From contig CALSPC010000004.1 in the NCBI GenBank assembly GCA_943788135.1, forward strand, positions 1 through 64,000: a stretch of 64,000 nt of DNA, read 5' to 3'. This DNA comes from an uncultured Paracoccaceae bacterium (lineage in GTDB: Bacteria; Bacteroidota; Bacteroidia; Flavobacteriales; Flavobacteriaceae). Made by a program: the position numbers and the translations under genes. The first letter of the stretch is position 1. Each line of letters opens with the position of its first letter. Shown here piece after piece: positions 18,570 through 26,749 of the stretch. The notes under the pieces were generated by a model. The model saw nothing but the letters and a program-made list of their open reading frames with translations. It was not told where the DNA came from and ran no database searches.

Positions 18570-21023
18570 ATGCGTTTATTAGTATTTTGCCTCCTCTGTA
18601 CTTTATCCGTTTCGGCTCAACTTATAGGGACGATTACAGATGATAATAACCAACCCATTCCTTATGTAAATATTTATCTTGAAAACTCCTATACAGGGAC
18701 GACTTCAAATGCCAATGGCAACTATGAATTAGGGCTTTCTAAAACTGGCACATACAGCGTTGTTTTTCAGTTTTTGGGCTATAAAACACAAACCAAAACC
18801 ATAGACATTAAACAGCTTCCTTATGTCTTAGATATTACTTTATTAGAAGAAAATATTTCTCTAAATGAAGTGGTGATTAGTACCAATGAAAATCCTGCAA
18901 ATCGCATTGTAAGAGCTGCCATTGAGAATCGAAAATTACAGCTTGAAAAAATAAAGTCATATACTGCTGACTTCTACTCCAAAGGGTTGATTCGAATTAA
19001 AAATGCCCCAGAAAAATTTTTAGGACAGGAGGTAAAACTTGATATTGGTTTAGATTCTACGCGCTCTGGGATTTTATATTTATCTGAAACCATTTCAAAG
19101 ATCAAATACCAAAAACCCAATCAACTAATAGAAACAATTAGTGCCTCTAAAGTGAGCGGAAATTCTAATGGATTTAGCTTCAATAACGCCAGCGATGTTG
19201 ATTTTAATTTTTACAATAATACTATTGATATTAATACAGAAATCGTGTCGCCTATTGCCGACTACGCTTTTAATTATTACCGCTACAAACTCGAGGGTGT
19301 GTTTTATGACAATCGCGGAAATTTGATTAATAAAATTAAAGTTATCCCACGGCGTGAAAACGACCGTATATTTTCAGGAATTATTTTTATTGTGGAAGAG
19401 CAATGGAGTTTATATGGACTTGAACTGAGCGTAACAGGAAATCAAATTCAGACTCCTGCAGCAAATTTGGTAACCATTAAACAAAACACCTCTTACGATG
19501 AACAAAGTAAGTATTGGATTGTCAGATCACAAACGATTGAATTTGAATATGGATTTTTAGGATTTAAAGGAGATGGTAGTTTTGTGGCTAATTATTCTAA
19601 TTACAAGCTAAACCCCAATTTTGACTCTAGCGAATTTACTAATGAAGTTTTGTCCTTTGAAGCTGAAGCAAACAAAAAAGATTCAATCTATTGGAACACC
19701 CTTCGACCAGTACCGTTAACTTCTGAAGAACTTGTTGATTATATTAAAAAAGATAGTTTACAAACCCTGAAGAAATCTAAAACCTACCGCGATTCGGTGG
19801 ATACTAAAAACAATACATTTAAGTTTGGAAACTTAATTTCGGGATACACTTATGAAAATTCTTTTGAGCATAAACAATTCAGTATTAGTAGCCCTTTAAG
19901 TGGGTTTAATTTCAATACGGTTCAGGGATTCAATTCAAATTTAGACATTGACTACACTAAGCGTTACGATGAATACAAAAACTATGTGTCGTTTCAAAGC
20001 CGACTCAACTACAGTTATGAAACACAAAAACTGAGAGCAACTCTAGGGTTTCGGTATAAATTTAATAATATCGATGATTTAACTATCGGGTTCAATGCAG
20101 GTACAAAAGTTGAGCAATTTAACGCTCAAGAACCGATTTCGAGGTTTCTAAATGACATCAGTAGTTTGGCTTTTGAAGACAATTACATCAAACTATTTGA
20201 AAAGCGTTTCATTGCACTTCAATATGGGCAAGAACTTTTTAATGGGTTTAGAATTCGAACTTCTGCTAGTTTTGAAAATCGATTGGCACTTTTCAACACC
20301 ACTAATTATACGACCTTTAATCGTGACACTAAAGCCTACACAAGCAACAATCCTATTGCCTCCTCAGAATTTGAAACAGCGCCTTTTGAGAACCATAATA
20401 TTATAAAATTCAAACTGGATGGCAATATTCGTTTTGGACAAAAATACCTTAGCTACCCCGGGAGTAAGTTTAATCTTACCAATCCAAAATATCCGAAATT
20501 AAACTTTAGCTATGAAAAGGGATTAGGCGCTACAAACTCCGACTACAATTTTGATCATTTTAATATTAAACTAACCCAAAATATTAGTCTTGAAAACAAA
20601 GGGCGTTTTAGTTATAATCTACTGGGGGGTACATTTTTTGGAAATTCTGAACTCGCCTTTATGGATTACAAACACCTTAATGGAAATCAAACTCATGTGA
20701 ACTTGGAAGGCGATTATTTATCTCGTTTCAAAAACCTTGGCTATTATGATTTAAGCAGCTCCGAAAACTATATGGAGTACCACATAGAACATGATTTTAG
20801 TGGCTATATTCTAGGCAAAATACCTTTACTAAATGCCCTAAATTATAATTTGATTATTGGGGTTCACGGTTTTACAACAAAAGATAAAATCCCGTATCGA
20901 GAATTCAGTTTAGGACTCAATAATATTGGTTGGGGAAAATATCGTTTTCTTCGAATTGACTATGTACGATCGTATCAATCTGGCTTTGTGAACGACGGCG
21001 TATTATTTGGTATTAGCCTCTAG
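18570..21023 (+). CDS. DUF5686 outer-membrane protein with carboxypeptidase-like regulatory domain
   Basis: 817 residues. A signal peptide (MRLLVFCLLCTLSVSA) is followed by a carboxypeptidase D regulatory-like beta-sandwich (about 18-105, GTITDDNNQPIPYVNIYLEN) as in TonB-dependent transporters, then the DUF5686 region with alternating aromatic beta strands in the C-terminal 400 residues and a terminal strand ending in FGISL, consistent with an outer-membrane barrel. The function of DUF5686 proteins is not established. No TonB box or plug domain is recognised. The stop shares bases with that of pcm on the other strand. Confidence 0.82.
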   Translation: MRLLVFCLLCTLSVSAQLIGTITDDNNQPIPYVNIYLENSYTGTTSNANGNYELGLSKTGTYSVVFQFLGYKTQTKTIDIKQLPYVLDITLLEENISLNEVVISTNENPANRIVRAAIENRKLQLEKIKSYTADFYSKGLIRIKNAPEKFLGQEVKLDIGLDSTRSGILYLSETISKIKYQKPNQLIETISASKVSGNSNGFSFNNASDVDFNFYNNTIDINTEIVSPIADYAFNYYRYKLEGVFYDNRGNLINKIKVIPRRENDRIFSGIIFIVEEQWSLYGLELSVTGNQIQTPAANLVTIKQNTSYDEQSKYWIVRSQTIEFEYGFLGFKGDGSFVANYSNYKLNPNFDSSEFTNEVLSFEAEANKKDSIYWNTLRPVPLTSEELVDYIKKDSLQTLKKSKTYRDSVDTKNNTFKFGNLISGYTYENSFEHKQFSISSPLSGFNFNTVQGFNSNLDIDYTKRYDEYKNYVSFQSRLNYSYETQKLRATLGFRYKFNNIDDLTIGFNAGTKVEQFNAQEPISRFLNDISSLAFEDNYIKLFEKRFIALQYGQELFNGFRIRTSASFENRLALFNTTNYTTFNRDTKAYTSNNPIASSEFETAPFENHNIIKFKLDGNIRFGQKYLSYPGSKFNLTNPKYPKLNFSYEKGLGATNSDYNFDHFNIKLTQNISLENKGRFSYNLLGGTFFGNSELAFMDYKHLNGNQTHVNLEGDYLSRFKNLGYYDLSSSENYMEYHIEHDFSGYILGKIPLLNALNYNLIIGVHGFTTKDKIPYREFSLGLNNIGWGKYRFLRIDYVRSYQSGFVNDGVLFGISL

Positions 21024-21661
21024 TTTTTATTTTCTAAAAGTGGTACAAACTTAAAATTTCCGAGTTCGTGTTTTTCAAATTCTTTTGGACCTTTACGAAT
21101 ATAAAGTGTCATTATTTGCGCTTCATCTCCAACAGGAATAACTAAACGACCACCTATTTTCAGCTGTGCGAGAAGGGGTTTTGGAACAAAAGGAGCGCCA
21201 GCAGTTACAATAATACTATCAAAAGGCGCATCTTCCTCAAGGCCTTTATAGCCGTCTCCAAAAATTAAGCGTTTTGCCACATAACCGATTTTAGGAAGAA
21301 ACTTATTCGTTTTTTTAAATAGCTCCAATTGCCGTTCAATACTATAGACGTGCGCTCCTAAAAGGCAGAGTACTGCGGTTTGATAGCCACTCCCGGTACC
21401 AATTTCAAGAATTTTATCGCCGGCTTTTACTTCCAACAGTTCCGATTGAAATGCCACAGTATAGGGTTGAGAAATCGTTTGACTGGCAGCAATAGGAAAG
21501 GCTTTGTCTTGGTAGGCATGATCTAAAAAACTAGAATCCATAAACAGATGCCGCGGTATGGAACCTATAGCTTCCAGAACAGCTGCATTTGTAATGCCTT
21601 TAGCAACCAAGGTTGCCACAAGTTGTTTGCGTAGTCCTTTGTGTTTAAACGTATCTTTCAA
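21020..21661 (-). CDS. pcm: Protein-L-isoaspartate O-methyltransferase
   Basis: 213 residues. It has the SAM-binding motif I LEIGTGSGYQTAVL and the substrate motif ISQPYTVAFQSELL. It methylates L-isoaspartyl residues in damaged proteins so they revert to aspartate. The start is TTG at 21661: it encodes the first residue of the conserved MxDTxKHxGLR N-terminus and no in-frame ATG lies just upstream. The stop codon (TAG, complement of 21020-21022) overlaps the DUF5686 stop (21021-21023), so the two genes converge with a 4-bp overlap. Confidence 0.94.
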   Translation of the reverse strand: MKDTFKHKGLRKQLVATLVAKGITNAAVLEAIGSIPRHLFMDSSFLDHAYQDKAFPIAASQTISQPYTVAFQSELLEVKAGDKILEIGTGSGYQTAVLCLLGAHVYSIERQLELFKKTNKFLPKIGYVAKRLIFGDGYKGLEEDAPFDSIIVTAGAPFVPKPLLAQLKIGGRLVIPVGDEAQIMTLYIRKGPKEFEKHELGNFKFVPLLENKN

Positions 21662-21757
21662 AAATAAAATTCAGTTGAAGTATTACCTTATTAATTAAAA
21701 AAGTAAAGATAAGTTAAACAGTCGCTTTTTCAAATTTTATAAGCCTACAACTTTAGC

Positions 21758-22082
21758 TTATTGAAAAAACATTTTATTTAAGGTTTCAAATATCAGCAGC
21801 TGATTTTCTTTATTAAGAAGTGGTGTTATCGGCTCAGCAGTCGTGGGTTTACTACTAACTAAATTAACATTGGTTAGATTAAAATCTTATGGCGTCAATT
21901 TTTGGCAGTAAGTGAGTCTGTAATAATTCTAATTTTCTTTGATATACTGCTCGTGCTCCTGTGTCTACCTCTGTGGCGTTTTGGAATGCTGCACCATATA
22001 AAGCTGGTATTAACTTGTCTGTTTTTTGAGCCGAGACATTAAGCGTAATAAAAATAAATATAAGTTTTAGTAAATTTTTCAT
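21758..22082 (-). pseudogene. Small secreted protein of unknown family, frameshifted
   Basis: The ATG (22082-22080) overlaps the stop of the upstream fusion gene by one base (TGATG), so translation is probably coupled. A signal peptide (MKNLLKLIFIFITLNVSAQ) is followed by KTDKLIPALYGAAFQ. The frame stops at 21879 after 67 residues, but dropping one A at 21887 joins residue 65 to 42 further sense codons that end at TAA 21760-21758 (DFNLTNVNLVSS ... LIFETLNKMFFQ), giving about 107 residues. The extension has protein-like composition but could be chance: 42 open codons are not rare here. If the sequence is right, the product is truncated. I do not recognise the family. Confidence 0.55.
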
Positions 22083-24520
22083 CAGTTCTGTTCAAGAGTT
22101 TCAATTCTTAACTCTAATTTTTTAATCAATTTTTGTTGATGTTTTACTGCTTCAATTAAAACAGGAATAAGCCCTTCATAATTCACAGATTTGTATTCGC
22201 CTTCGTTATTAACGACCTCTGGAATTACACTCTCTACATCTTGAGCTATTATGCCTAACTGTTTATCCTCAGATAGTTCTTTGTTTTTCCAGAAATAGGA
22301 AACGCCTTTTAATTTTAAAAGCTTCTCCAAACTATTTTCGAGTGGTTCGATTTTCTTTTTAAGTCTGCGATCTGAGGTATGAACAGTAGTGCCTTGTACG
22401 GCTATATTCCCATTAACGTCTAAGGCTTGACTTGGTGAACTTGTGCCAATCCCCATTATTCCGTCTCGTCCAAAACTGTAAAGATTGGATATAAATCCCC
22501 CTGTACTATTTAATTTCTGCATTATCATTGCTCCATCAGGGCTAACATTGTCATTCCATATAAGACCCATTCCTTTTCCAGAAGCACCTCCGTGATACAT
22601 CTTTAAAGTAAGATTATTTCCTGCGTTGGCATTATCTGAAATAGTTAGTCCCGCATCATTCCCCCCATTTATATGTAATGAATTTGCGGGTGCAGTTGTG
22701 CCAATACCTACACGTTTTTGACCTGTTAAAGTCATAACATTTGCTGCTGTTCCTGCTGCCCCTCCATCGTGAAGTTTGAATCGCATCCAGTTGCCAGCAG
22801 CTGTATTATCATTCCGTACTTGGATGTCATGATAGCGTATCGCAGGATTGTCATCACGTCCTAGCCTAATAGTGCCTTCACTTTGATAAGCTTCCATTAT
22901 GCCTAAAAAAACATTACCTCTCACGTCTAATTTTTCTGTAGGGTCTGCCGTACCAATTCCAACTTGACCGCCATTAATACTCATGCCTAATAAACTAGGA
23001 TTAGCATCATTTGCATCTGTACCAAAATTCCAATTATAGAAATCAATAGAATTACCCATGTCTTGTCCACCATGATGTCTAGTACGAATCCCTTGTTTAA
23101 AAAGTGCTCCACCATCATAAGAAAATAACAATTGCTCATTTCCTGTTGTAGCAGTATCCATGCCTCCATTTCTAAAAAGTCCTATTCCATTAATATCCAA
23201 TGTTTTTATAGGAGCAGTTGTGCCAATACCTACATTTCCATTGCTAAGAAGTGTCATCACATCCGTTTGATCTACAGAATCTGTAGAGGCTAATTGGAAA
23301 TCCAAGCGGGTATTGGAATCAAAACCATTATGTGCAAAACGGCTCAATGAAAAGTTAGCTCTAGCACCCCATACCTGACCTGATGTAACTTCACGTGCTA
23401 ATTGCAATAAAGGAATAGGATCATTAAGTACAGTACTTGAGGTTGGAACTCGATTATGAGTTACAAGAAGTGCATCTTCATCGTATGCTGAGGAGCTAAC
23501 AACATTAAGATCAGGACCAACAGAAAGTATGGTTGGTGGGTCAGTCCTTCCTATCCCCACATCACCTGCTGTATATACAGCGTTTAAAGGGTTTGTGCCA
23601 TCAACAAATTTACCTGATCCTGAACTTGCATCTACCCAATTCGTGCCTGTTACTGAAGAAGATAGTACTTGACCAGATGTTCCTGCATCGCCATCACTAT
23701 CATGTATGGCTCCTGTAACTTGAGCAGTACCACTAACGGTTAGGGTATAGGGTATATTGTTAGCACCAAGTCCACCAATCCCTACATTTCCAGTTCCTTT
23801 AATGCGTATCAATTCATTTGAAGTGGTGCTACTTGTTCCTCCAAAAAACACATGATCTGCGACTTGTGGAACCTGGTATCGCAAGGTTCCTCCATTAATT
23901 CCAAAACCATAAAATTGATGATCGTCATTCGTAAAGGAGTTATTTTGCCATAAGATGAGTTTTCGGTTGTCTAAGATATTTGAAAAATGAAGCTCTGCCT
24001 GTGGGTTAGCCACTCCTCCTATTCCAATTTTTCCCGCATCTTCTAGACGATCAGCTGAAAATGAAACTAGACTAGACGGTTGAAATTGTTGCTCTAAAAC
24101 CAAACGCCCCCTTATATCAAAAACTTCAATAGTTACTGGAAATAGAGTTGGTTTAGAAAACTTAATATTTATAAAATCTTTGAATGGATTTGGATACATA
24201 GAAAGGTCTAAATTTTTAATAAATTCAGTTGCTGAATTATCAATAGCAAATACCTTTACGCGACTTAGAAACCCTTGTTGAACTGAATTTAAGGCTGTGG
24301 TTGATAAACCAACAACACCAGTCTGACCAATACTCTGTTGAATTCGAGTCTTTCTAAGTGTACCTTGGGCATCTAAATACGCCAGCGAAACAGTTCTTGA
24401 CCCTCCTGATGTGAGTACAGATTTTGTTAACTTTTGGGGTTGAGTAAAATTTTGAGCATATACATGAGTTGCGAATAACAAAACAATGAATAGAACACTA
24501 TAATTAAGGTTAAGAGTCAT
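22082..24520 (-). CDS. Secreted fusion: internal type IX sorting domain plus S74 (tail-fibre chaperone) protein
   Basis: 812 residues. After a signal peptide (MTLNLNYSVLFIVLLFATHVYA) comes a region with QSIGQTGVVG and VQQGFLSRVKV, typical of short flavobacterial type IX secretion cargo, then a sorting domain (about 104-163: LSMYPNPFKDFINIKF, VTIEVFDIRGRLVLEQQF). Such domains normally end the protein; here the chain continues at 161-168 (EDAGKIGIGG) into a tail-fibre-like protein with VGIGTxxP repeats and LDVNG/LHING motifs, ending in an S74 intramolecular chaperone (716-812, SDRRLKKKIEPL) and a C-terminal coiled coil. S74 domains trimerise fibres and usually cut themselves off. I infer an in-frame fusion of two formerly adjacent genes. 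No frameshift is seen inside. Confidence 0.85.
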   Translation of the reverse strand: MTLNLNYSVLFIVLLFATHVYAQNFTQPQKLTKSVLTSGGSRTVSLAYLDAQGTLRKTRIQQSIGQTGVVGLSTTALNSVQQGFLSRVKVFAIDNSATEFIKNLDLSMYPNPFKDFINIKFSKPTLFPVTIEVFDIRGRLVLEQQFQPSSLVSFSADRLEDAGKIGIGGVANPQAELHFSNILDNRKLILWQNNSFTNDDHQFYGFGINGGTLRYQVPQVADHVFFGGTSSTTSNELIRIKGTGNVGIGGLGANNIPYTLTVSGTAQVTGAIHDSDGDAGTSGQVLSSSVTGTNWVDASSGSGKFVDGTNPLNAVYTAGDVGIGRTDPPTILSVGPDLNVVSSSAYDEDALLVTHNRVPTSSTVLNDPIPLLQLAREVTSGQVWGARANFSLSRFAHNGFDSNTRLDFQLASTDSVDQTDVMTLLSNGNVGIGTTAPIKTLDINGIGLFRNGGMDTATTGNEQLLFSYDGGALFKQGIRTRHHGGQDMGNSIDFYNWNFGTDANDANPSLLGMSINGGQVGIGTADPTEKLDVRGNVFLGIMEAYQSEGTIRLGRDDNPAIRYHDIQVRNDNTAAGNWMRFKLHDGGAAGTAANVMTLTGQKRVGIGTTAPANSLHINGGNDAGLTISDNANAGNNLTLKMYHGGASGKGMGLIWNDNVSPDGAMIMQKLNSTGGFISNLYSFGRDGIMGIGTSSPSQALDVNGNIAVQGTTVHTSDRRLKKKIEPLENSLEKLLKLKGVSYFWKNKELSEDKQLGIIAQDVESVIPEVVNNEGEYKSVNYEGLIPVLIEAVKHQQKLIKKLELRIETLEQN

Positions 24521-24561
24521 TTGGTTAAACTGGTTGATTAATAAACAAATCTGATTGACTA

Positions 24562-24569
24562 CAAATGTA
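24562..24569 (-). promoter_or_regulatory. -7 element (TACATTTG) of the fusion gene promoter
   Basis: TACATTTG on the minus strand is the same octamer used by the two tRNA promoters, 42 nt before the ATG. The -33 position reads TTTT rather than TTTG, so it is weaker upstream, and the three tandem repeats begin right there. This fits an activator-dependent promoter. Confidence 0.6.
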
Positions 24570-24598
24570 TACCAGTAACCTATAACTTTAAAACGCTA

Positions 24599-24658
24599 TG
24601 TAACAAACGGCAATTTCATGTAATAAACGGCAATTTAGTGTAATAAACGGAAAATTAA
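24599..24658. repeat. Three 20-bp tandem repeats, possible activator-binding sites
   Basis: Units start at 24599, 24619 and 24639, an exact 20-bp period. Consensus on the plus strand is (A/G)TGTAA(T/C)AAACGGCAATTT; the third unit has AAAA in place of CAAT. On the minus strand the core is GCCGTTTRTTACA, which matches a LytTR-type consensus ([TA][AC][CA]GTTN[AG][TG]) at eight of nine positions. They lie about 42 to 101 nt upstream of the expected start site of the fusion gene, in phase with roughly two helical turns. The repeats are seen; LytTR binding is inferred. Confidence 0.7.
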
Positions 24659-24860
24659 TAAATCAAATAGTGCTCAGAAAACTAACTCAGAAATGAGTTA
24701 AATAATTTAGTATGTTTAATTAATTTTATAAAAAAATGAACATTACTGAACTGCTTGACTTTACTATTTGTTGGTAATTGCAGCAATTGTTTTCATAAAA
24801 AGTTGTTAGGATTTAAAAATGCTATGAAAAAAATCATAGTTTTACAAAAAATCTCATAAT
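24659..24860. other. Remainder of the fusion/oxidoreductase divergent intergenic region
   Basis: The 340-nt gap between divergent genes holds the promoter and repeats described separately. This remainder has no gene. It contains two small hairpins: TAACTCA-GAAA-TGAGTTA (24683-24700) and CTATGA-A6-TCATAG (24822-24839), the latter followed by TTTT just before the oxidoreductase ATG. Their roles are unknown. Confidence 0.5.
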
Positions 24861-25823
24861 ATGAAGCTAAAAGCAGGCGTCCTAGGAGCTGGTCATCTCG
24901 GAAAAATTCATCTCAAATTACTTCAGGCTTCTGAAAAATATGACCTTGTAGGGTTTTATGACCCTGACGACTCCAATGGAAAAAAAGTTGAAGCTGAATT
25001 TGGATATTCCTTTTTCAATTCAATTGAAGCACTTATCGAAGCAGTAGACGTTGTTGACATTGTGACCCCAACGCTCTCTCATTATAACTGCGCTATAAAA
25101 GCCATTACTAAAGGAAAACATATTTTCATTGAAAAGCCCATCACAAATTCTGTTGAAGAAGCCGAACAAATTCGGTTATTAGTTTCTGAAAACAATTTAA
25201 GAGGTCAAGTTGGTCATGTAGAGCGTTTCAATCCCGCATTTAAAGCGGTTAAAAACGACATCCAATCACCAATGTTTATTGAAACTCACCGGTTGGCAGA
25301 ATTCAACCCAAGAGGAACCGATGTTCCTGTAGTATTAGATTTGATGATTCATGATATTGACATTATATTAAGTGTTGTCAAATCTCCAATCAAAAATATC
25401 ACTGCTAGCGGCGTTTCTGTGATTAGTGAAACTCCTGATATTGCCAATGCTCGAATTGAATTTGAAAATGGTTGTGTTGCCAATCTTACGGCAAGTAGAA
25501 TTTCCATGAAAAATATGCGTAAAAGTCGTTTTTTTCAAAAAGATGCTTATATAAGTGTTGACTTTTTAGAAAAGCAAGTGGAGGTTGTCAAAATGAAAGA
25601 TGCGCCAAAAACACCAGGAGATTTTGACATGGTTCTACAAAATGCTGAAGGCATTAAGAAACAAATCTATTTTGAAAACCCTGAAATTGCCCCTAACAAT
25701 GCTATTTTAGATGAATTGGAAAGTTTTGCGGATGCTATAAATACGAACACAAAACCTACAGTTACCCTTAGAGATGGTACAGATGCATTAAGAGTTGCTT
25801 ATCAAATTATAAATTGTTTTTAA
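24861..25823 (+). CDS. Gfo/Idh/MocA-family NAD(P)-dependent oxidoreductase
   Basis: 320 residues. The Rossmann N-terminus reads GVLGAGHLGKIHLKLL, the family EKP motif is present (IFIEKPI, near residue 91-95), and the C-terminal half is the expected alpha/beta substrate domain (DLMIHDIDIIL). Family members oxidise or reduce sugars or related polyols in the cytoplasm; the substrate cannot be told from sequence. It opens a forward run of genes with short gaps (12 nt to the next). Confidence 0.9.
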   Translation: MKLKAGVLGAGHLGKIHLKLLQASEKYDLVGFYDPDDSNGKKVEAEFGYSFFNSIEALIEAVDVVDIVTPTLSHYNCAIKAITKGKHIFIEKPITNSVEEAEQIRLLVSENNLRGQVGHVERFNPAFKAVKNDIQSPMFIETHRLAEFNPRGTDVPVVLDLMIHDIDIILSVVKSPIKNITASGVSVISETPDIANARIEFENGCVANLTASRISMKNMRKSRFFQKDAYISVDFLEKQVEVVKMKDAPKTPGDFDMVLQNAEGIKKQIYFENPEIAPNNAILDELESFADAINTNTKPTVTLRDGTDALRVAYQIINCF

Positions 25824-25834
25824 ACTAAGTAGTT

Positions 25835-26722
25835 ATGAAGAATATTGCAGTTATTGGAGCGGGAGCGATGGGCAATGGTATTGCACATGTGTTTGCACAG
25901 GCAGGGTTTAAAGTCCAACTTATTGATACCAACCAAGCCGCGCTCACCACGGCAATTGCTACAATTTCTAAAAATTTAGAACGTCTTGTAGCTAAAGCAC
26001 AAATAGAGGATTCTCAAAAATCACAAACATTAGAAAATATTTCGACCTTTACATCTATTTCTGAAGGAGTCGAATATGCTAGTCTTGTCATTGAAGCAGC
26101 TACCGAAAATGTAGACTTAAAACTTGAAATATTCAAGCAACTAGATATGGCATGTCCAGAAGATACGATATTAGCGACCAATACGTCGTCTATTTCCATT
26201 ACACAACTCGCAGCACAAACTTCGAGACCAGATCAAGTGATCGGAATGCATTTTATGAATCCCGTGCCAGTTATGCAACTAGTCGAAATAATTACAGGGT
26301 ATAATACCTCTAATTCTGTTCTTGATTTCATCGTAAATCTCTCTAAAAAAATCAACAAAACAGCTGTTGTTGTGAAGGATTACCCTGGTTTTGTAGCCAA
26401 TCGAATTTTAATGCCCATGCTAAATGAAGCTTTTGAAACTTTGTATACTGGAGTTGCGGGAGTTAAAGAAATTGATAGGGTTATGAAACTTGGAATGCGT
26501 CATCCTATGGGCCCATTAGAGTTAGCCGATTTTATTGGACTCGATGTTTGCTTGTCTATTTTGGAAGTCATGCATGAGGGCTTTAAAAATCCGAAATATG
26601 CTCCTAACCCACTCTTAGTAAATATGGTAAGTGCTGGGAAATATGGTGTTAAGACGGGAGAAGGTTTTTATGACTATTCAAAAGATCGTAAAGCAGTGAA
26701 CGTTGCTTCACAATTTTCTTAA
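25835..26722 (+). CDS. 3-hydroxybutyryl-CoA dehydrogenase
   Basis: 295 residues. The NAD-binding motif is IGAGAMGNGIAHVFAQAG. The catalytic region contains GMHFMNPVPVMQLVE (His-Phe-Met-Asn-Pro-Val) and the C-terminal domain has HPMGPLELADFIGLDV. It interconverts 3-hydroxybutyryl-CoA and acetoacetyl-CoA. Stand-alone length, without a fused enoyl-CoA hydratase as in FadB. The thiolase at 3.3 kb makes or uses acetoacetyl-CoA and could supply it. Part of the forward run, 12 nt after the oxidoreductase. Confidence 0.93.
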   Translation: MKNIAVIGAGAMGNGIAHVFAQAGFKVQLIDTNQAALTTAIATISKNLERLVAKAQIEDSQKSQTLENISTFTSISEGVEYASLVIEAATENVDLKLEIFKQLDMACPEDTILATNTSSISITQLAAQTSRPDQVIGMHFMNPVPVMQLVEIITGYNTSNSVLDFIVNLSKKINKTAVVVKDYPGFVANRILMPMLNEAFETLYTGVAGVKEIDRVMKLGMRHPMGPLELADFIGLDVCLSILEVMHEGFKNPKYAPNPLLVNMVSAGKYGVKTGEGFYDYSKDRKAVNVASQFS

Positions 26723-26749
26723 ATTCACTCCAAATTTCCACTCAAAACT

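Noticed and set aside
24599-24658. Three tandem repeats as a small CRISPR array
   Set aside because: The 20-bp units are directly adjacent with no spacers, and no cas gene is near.
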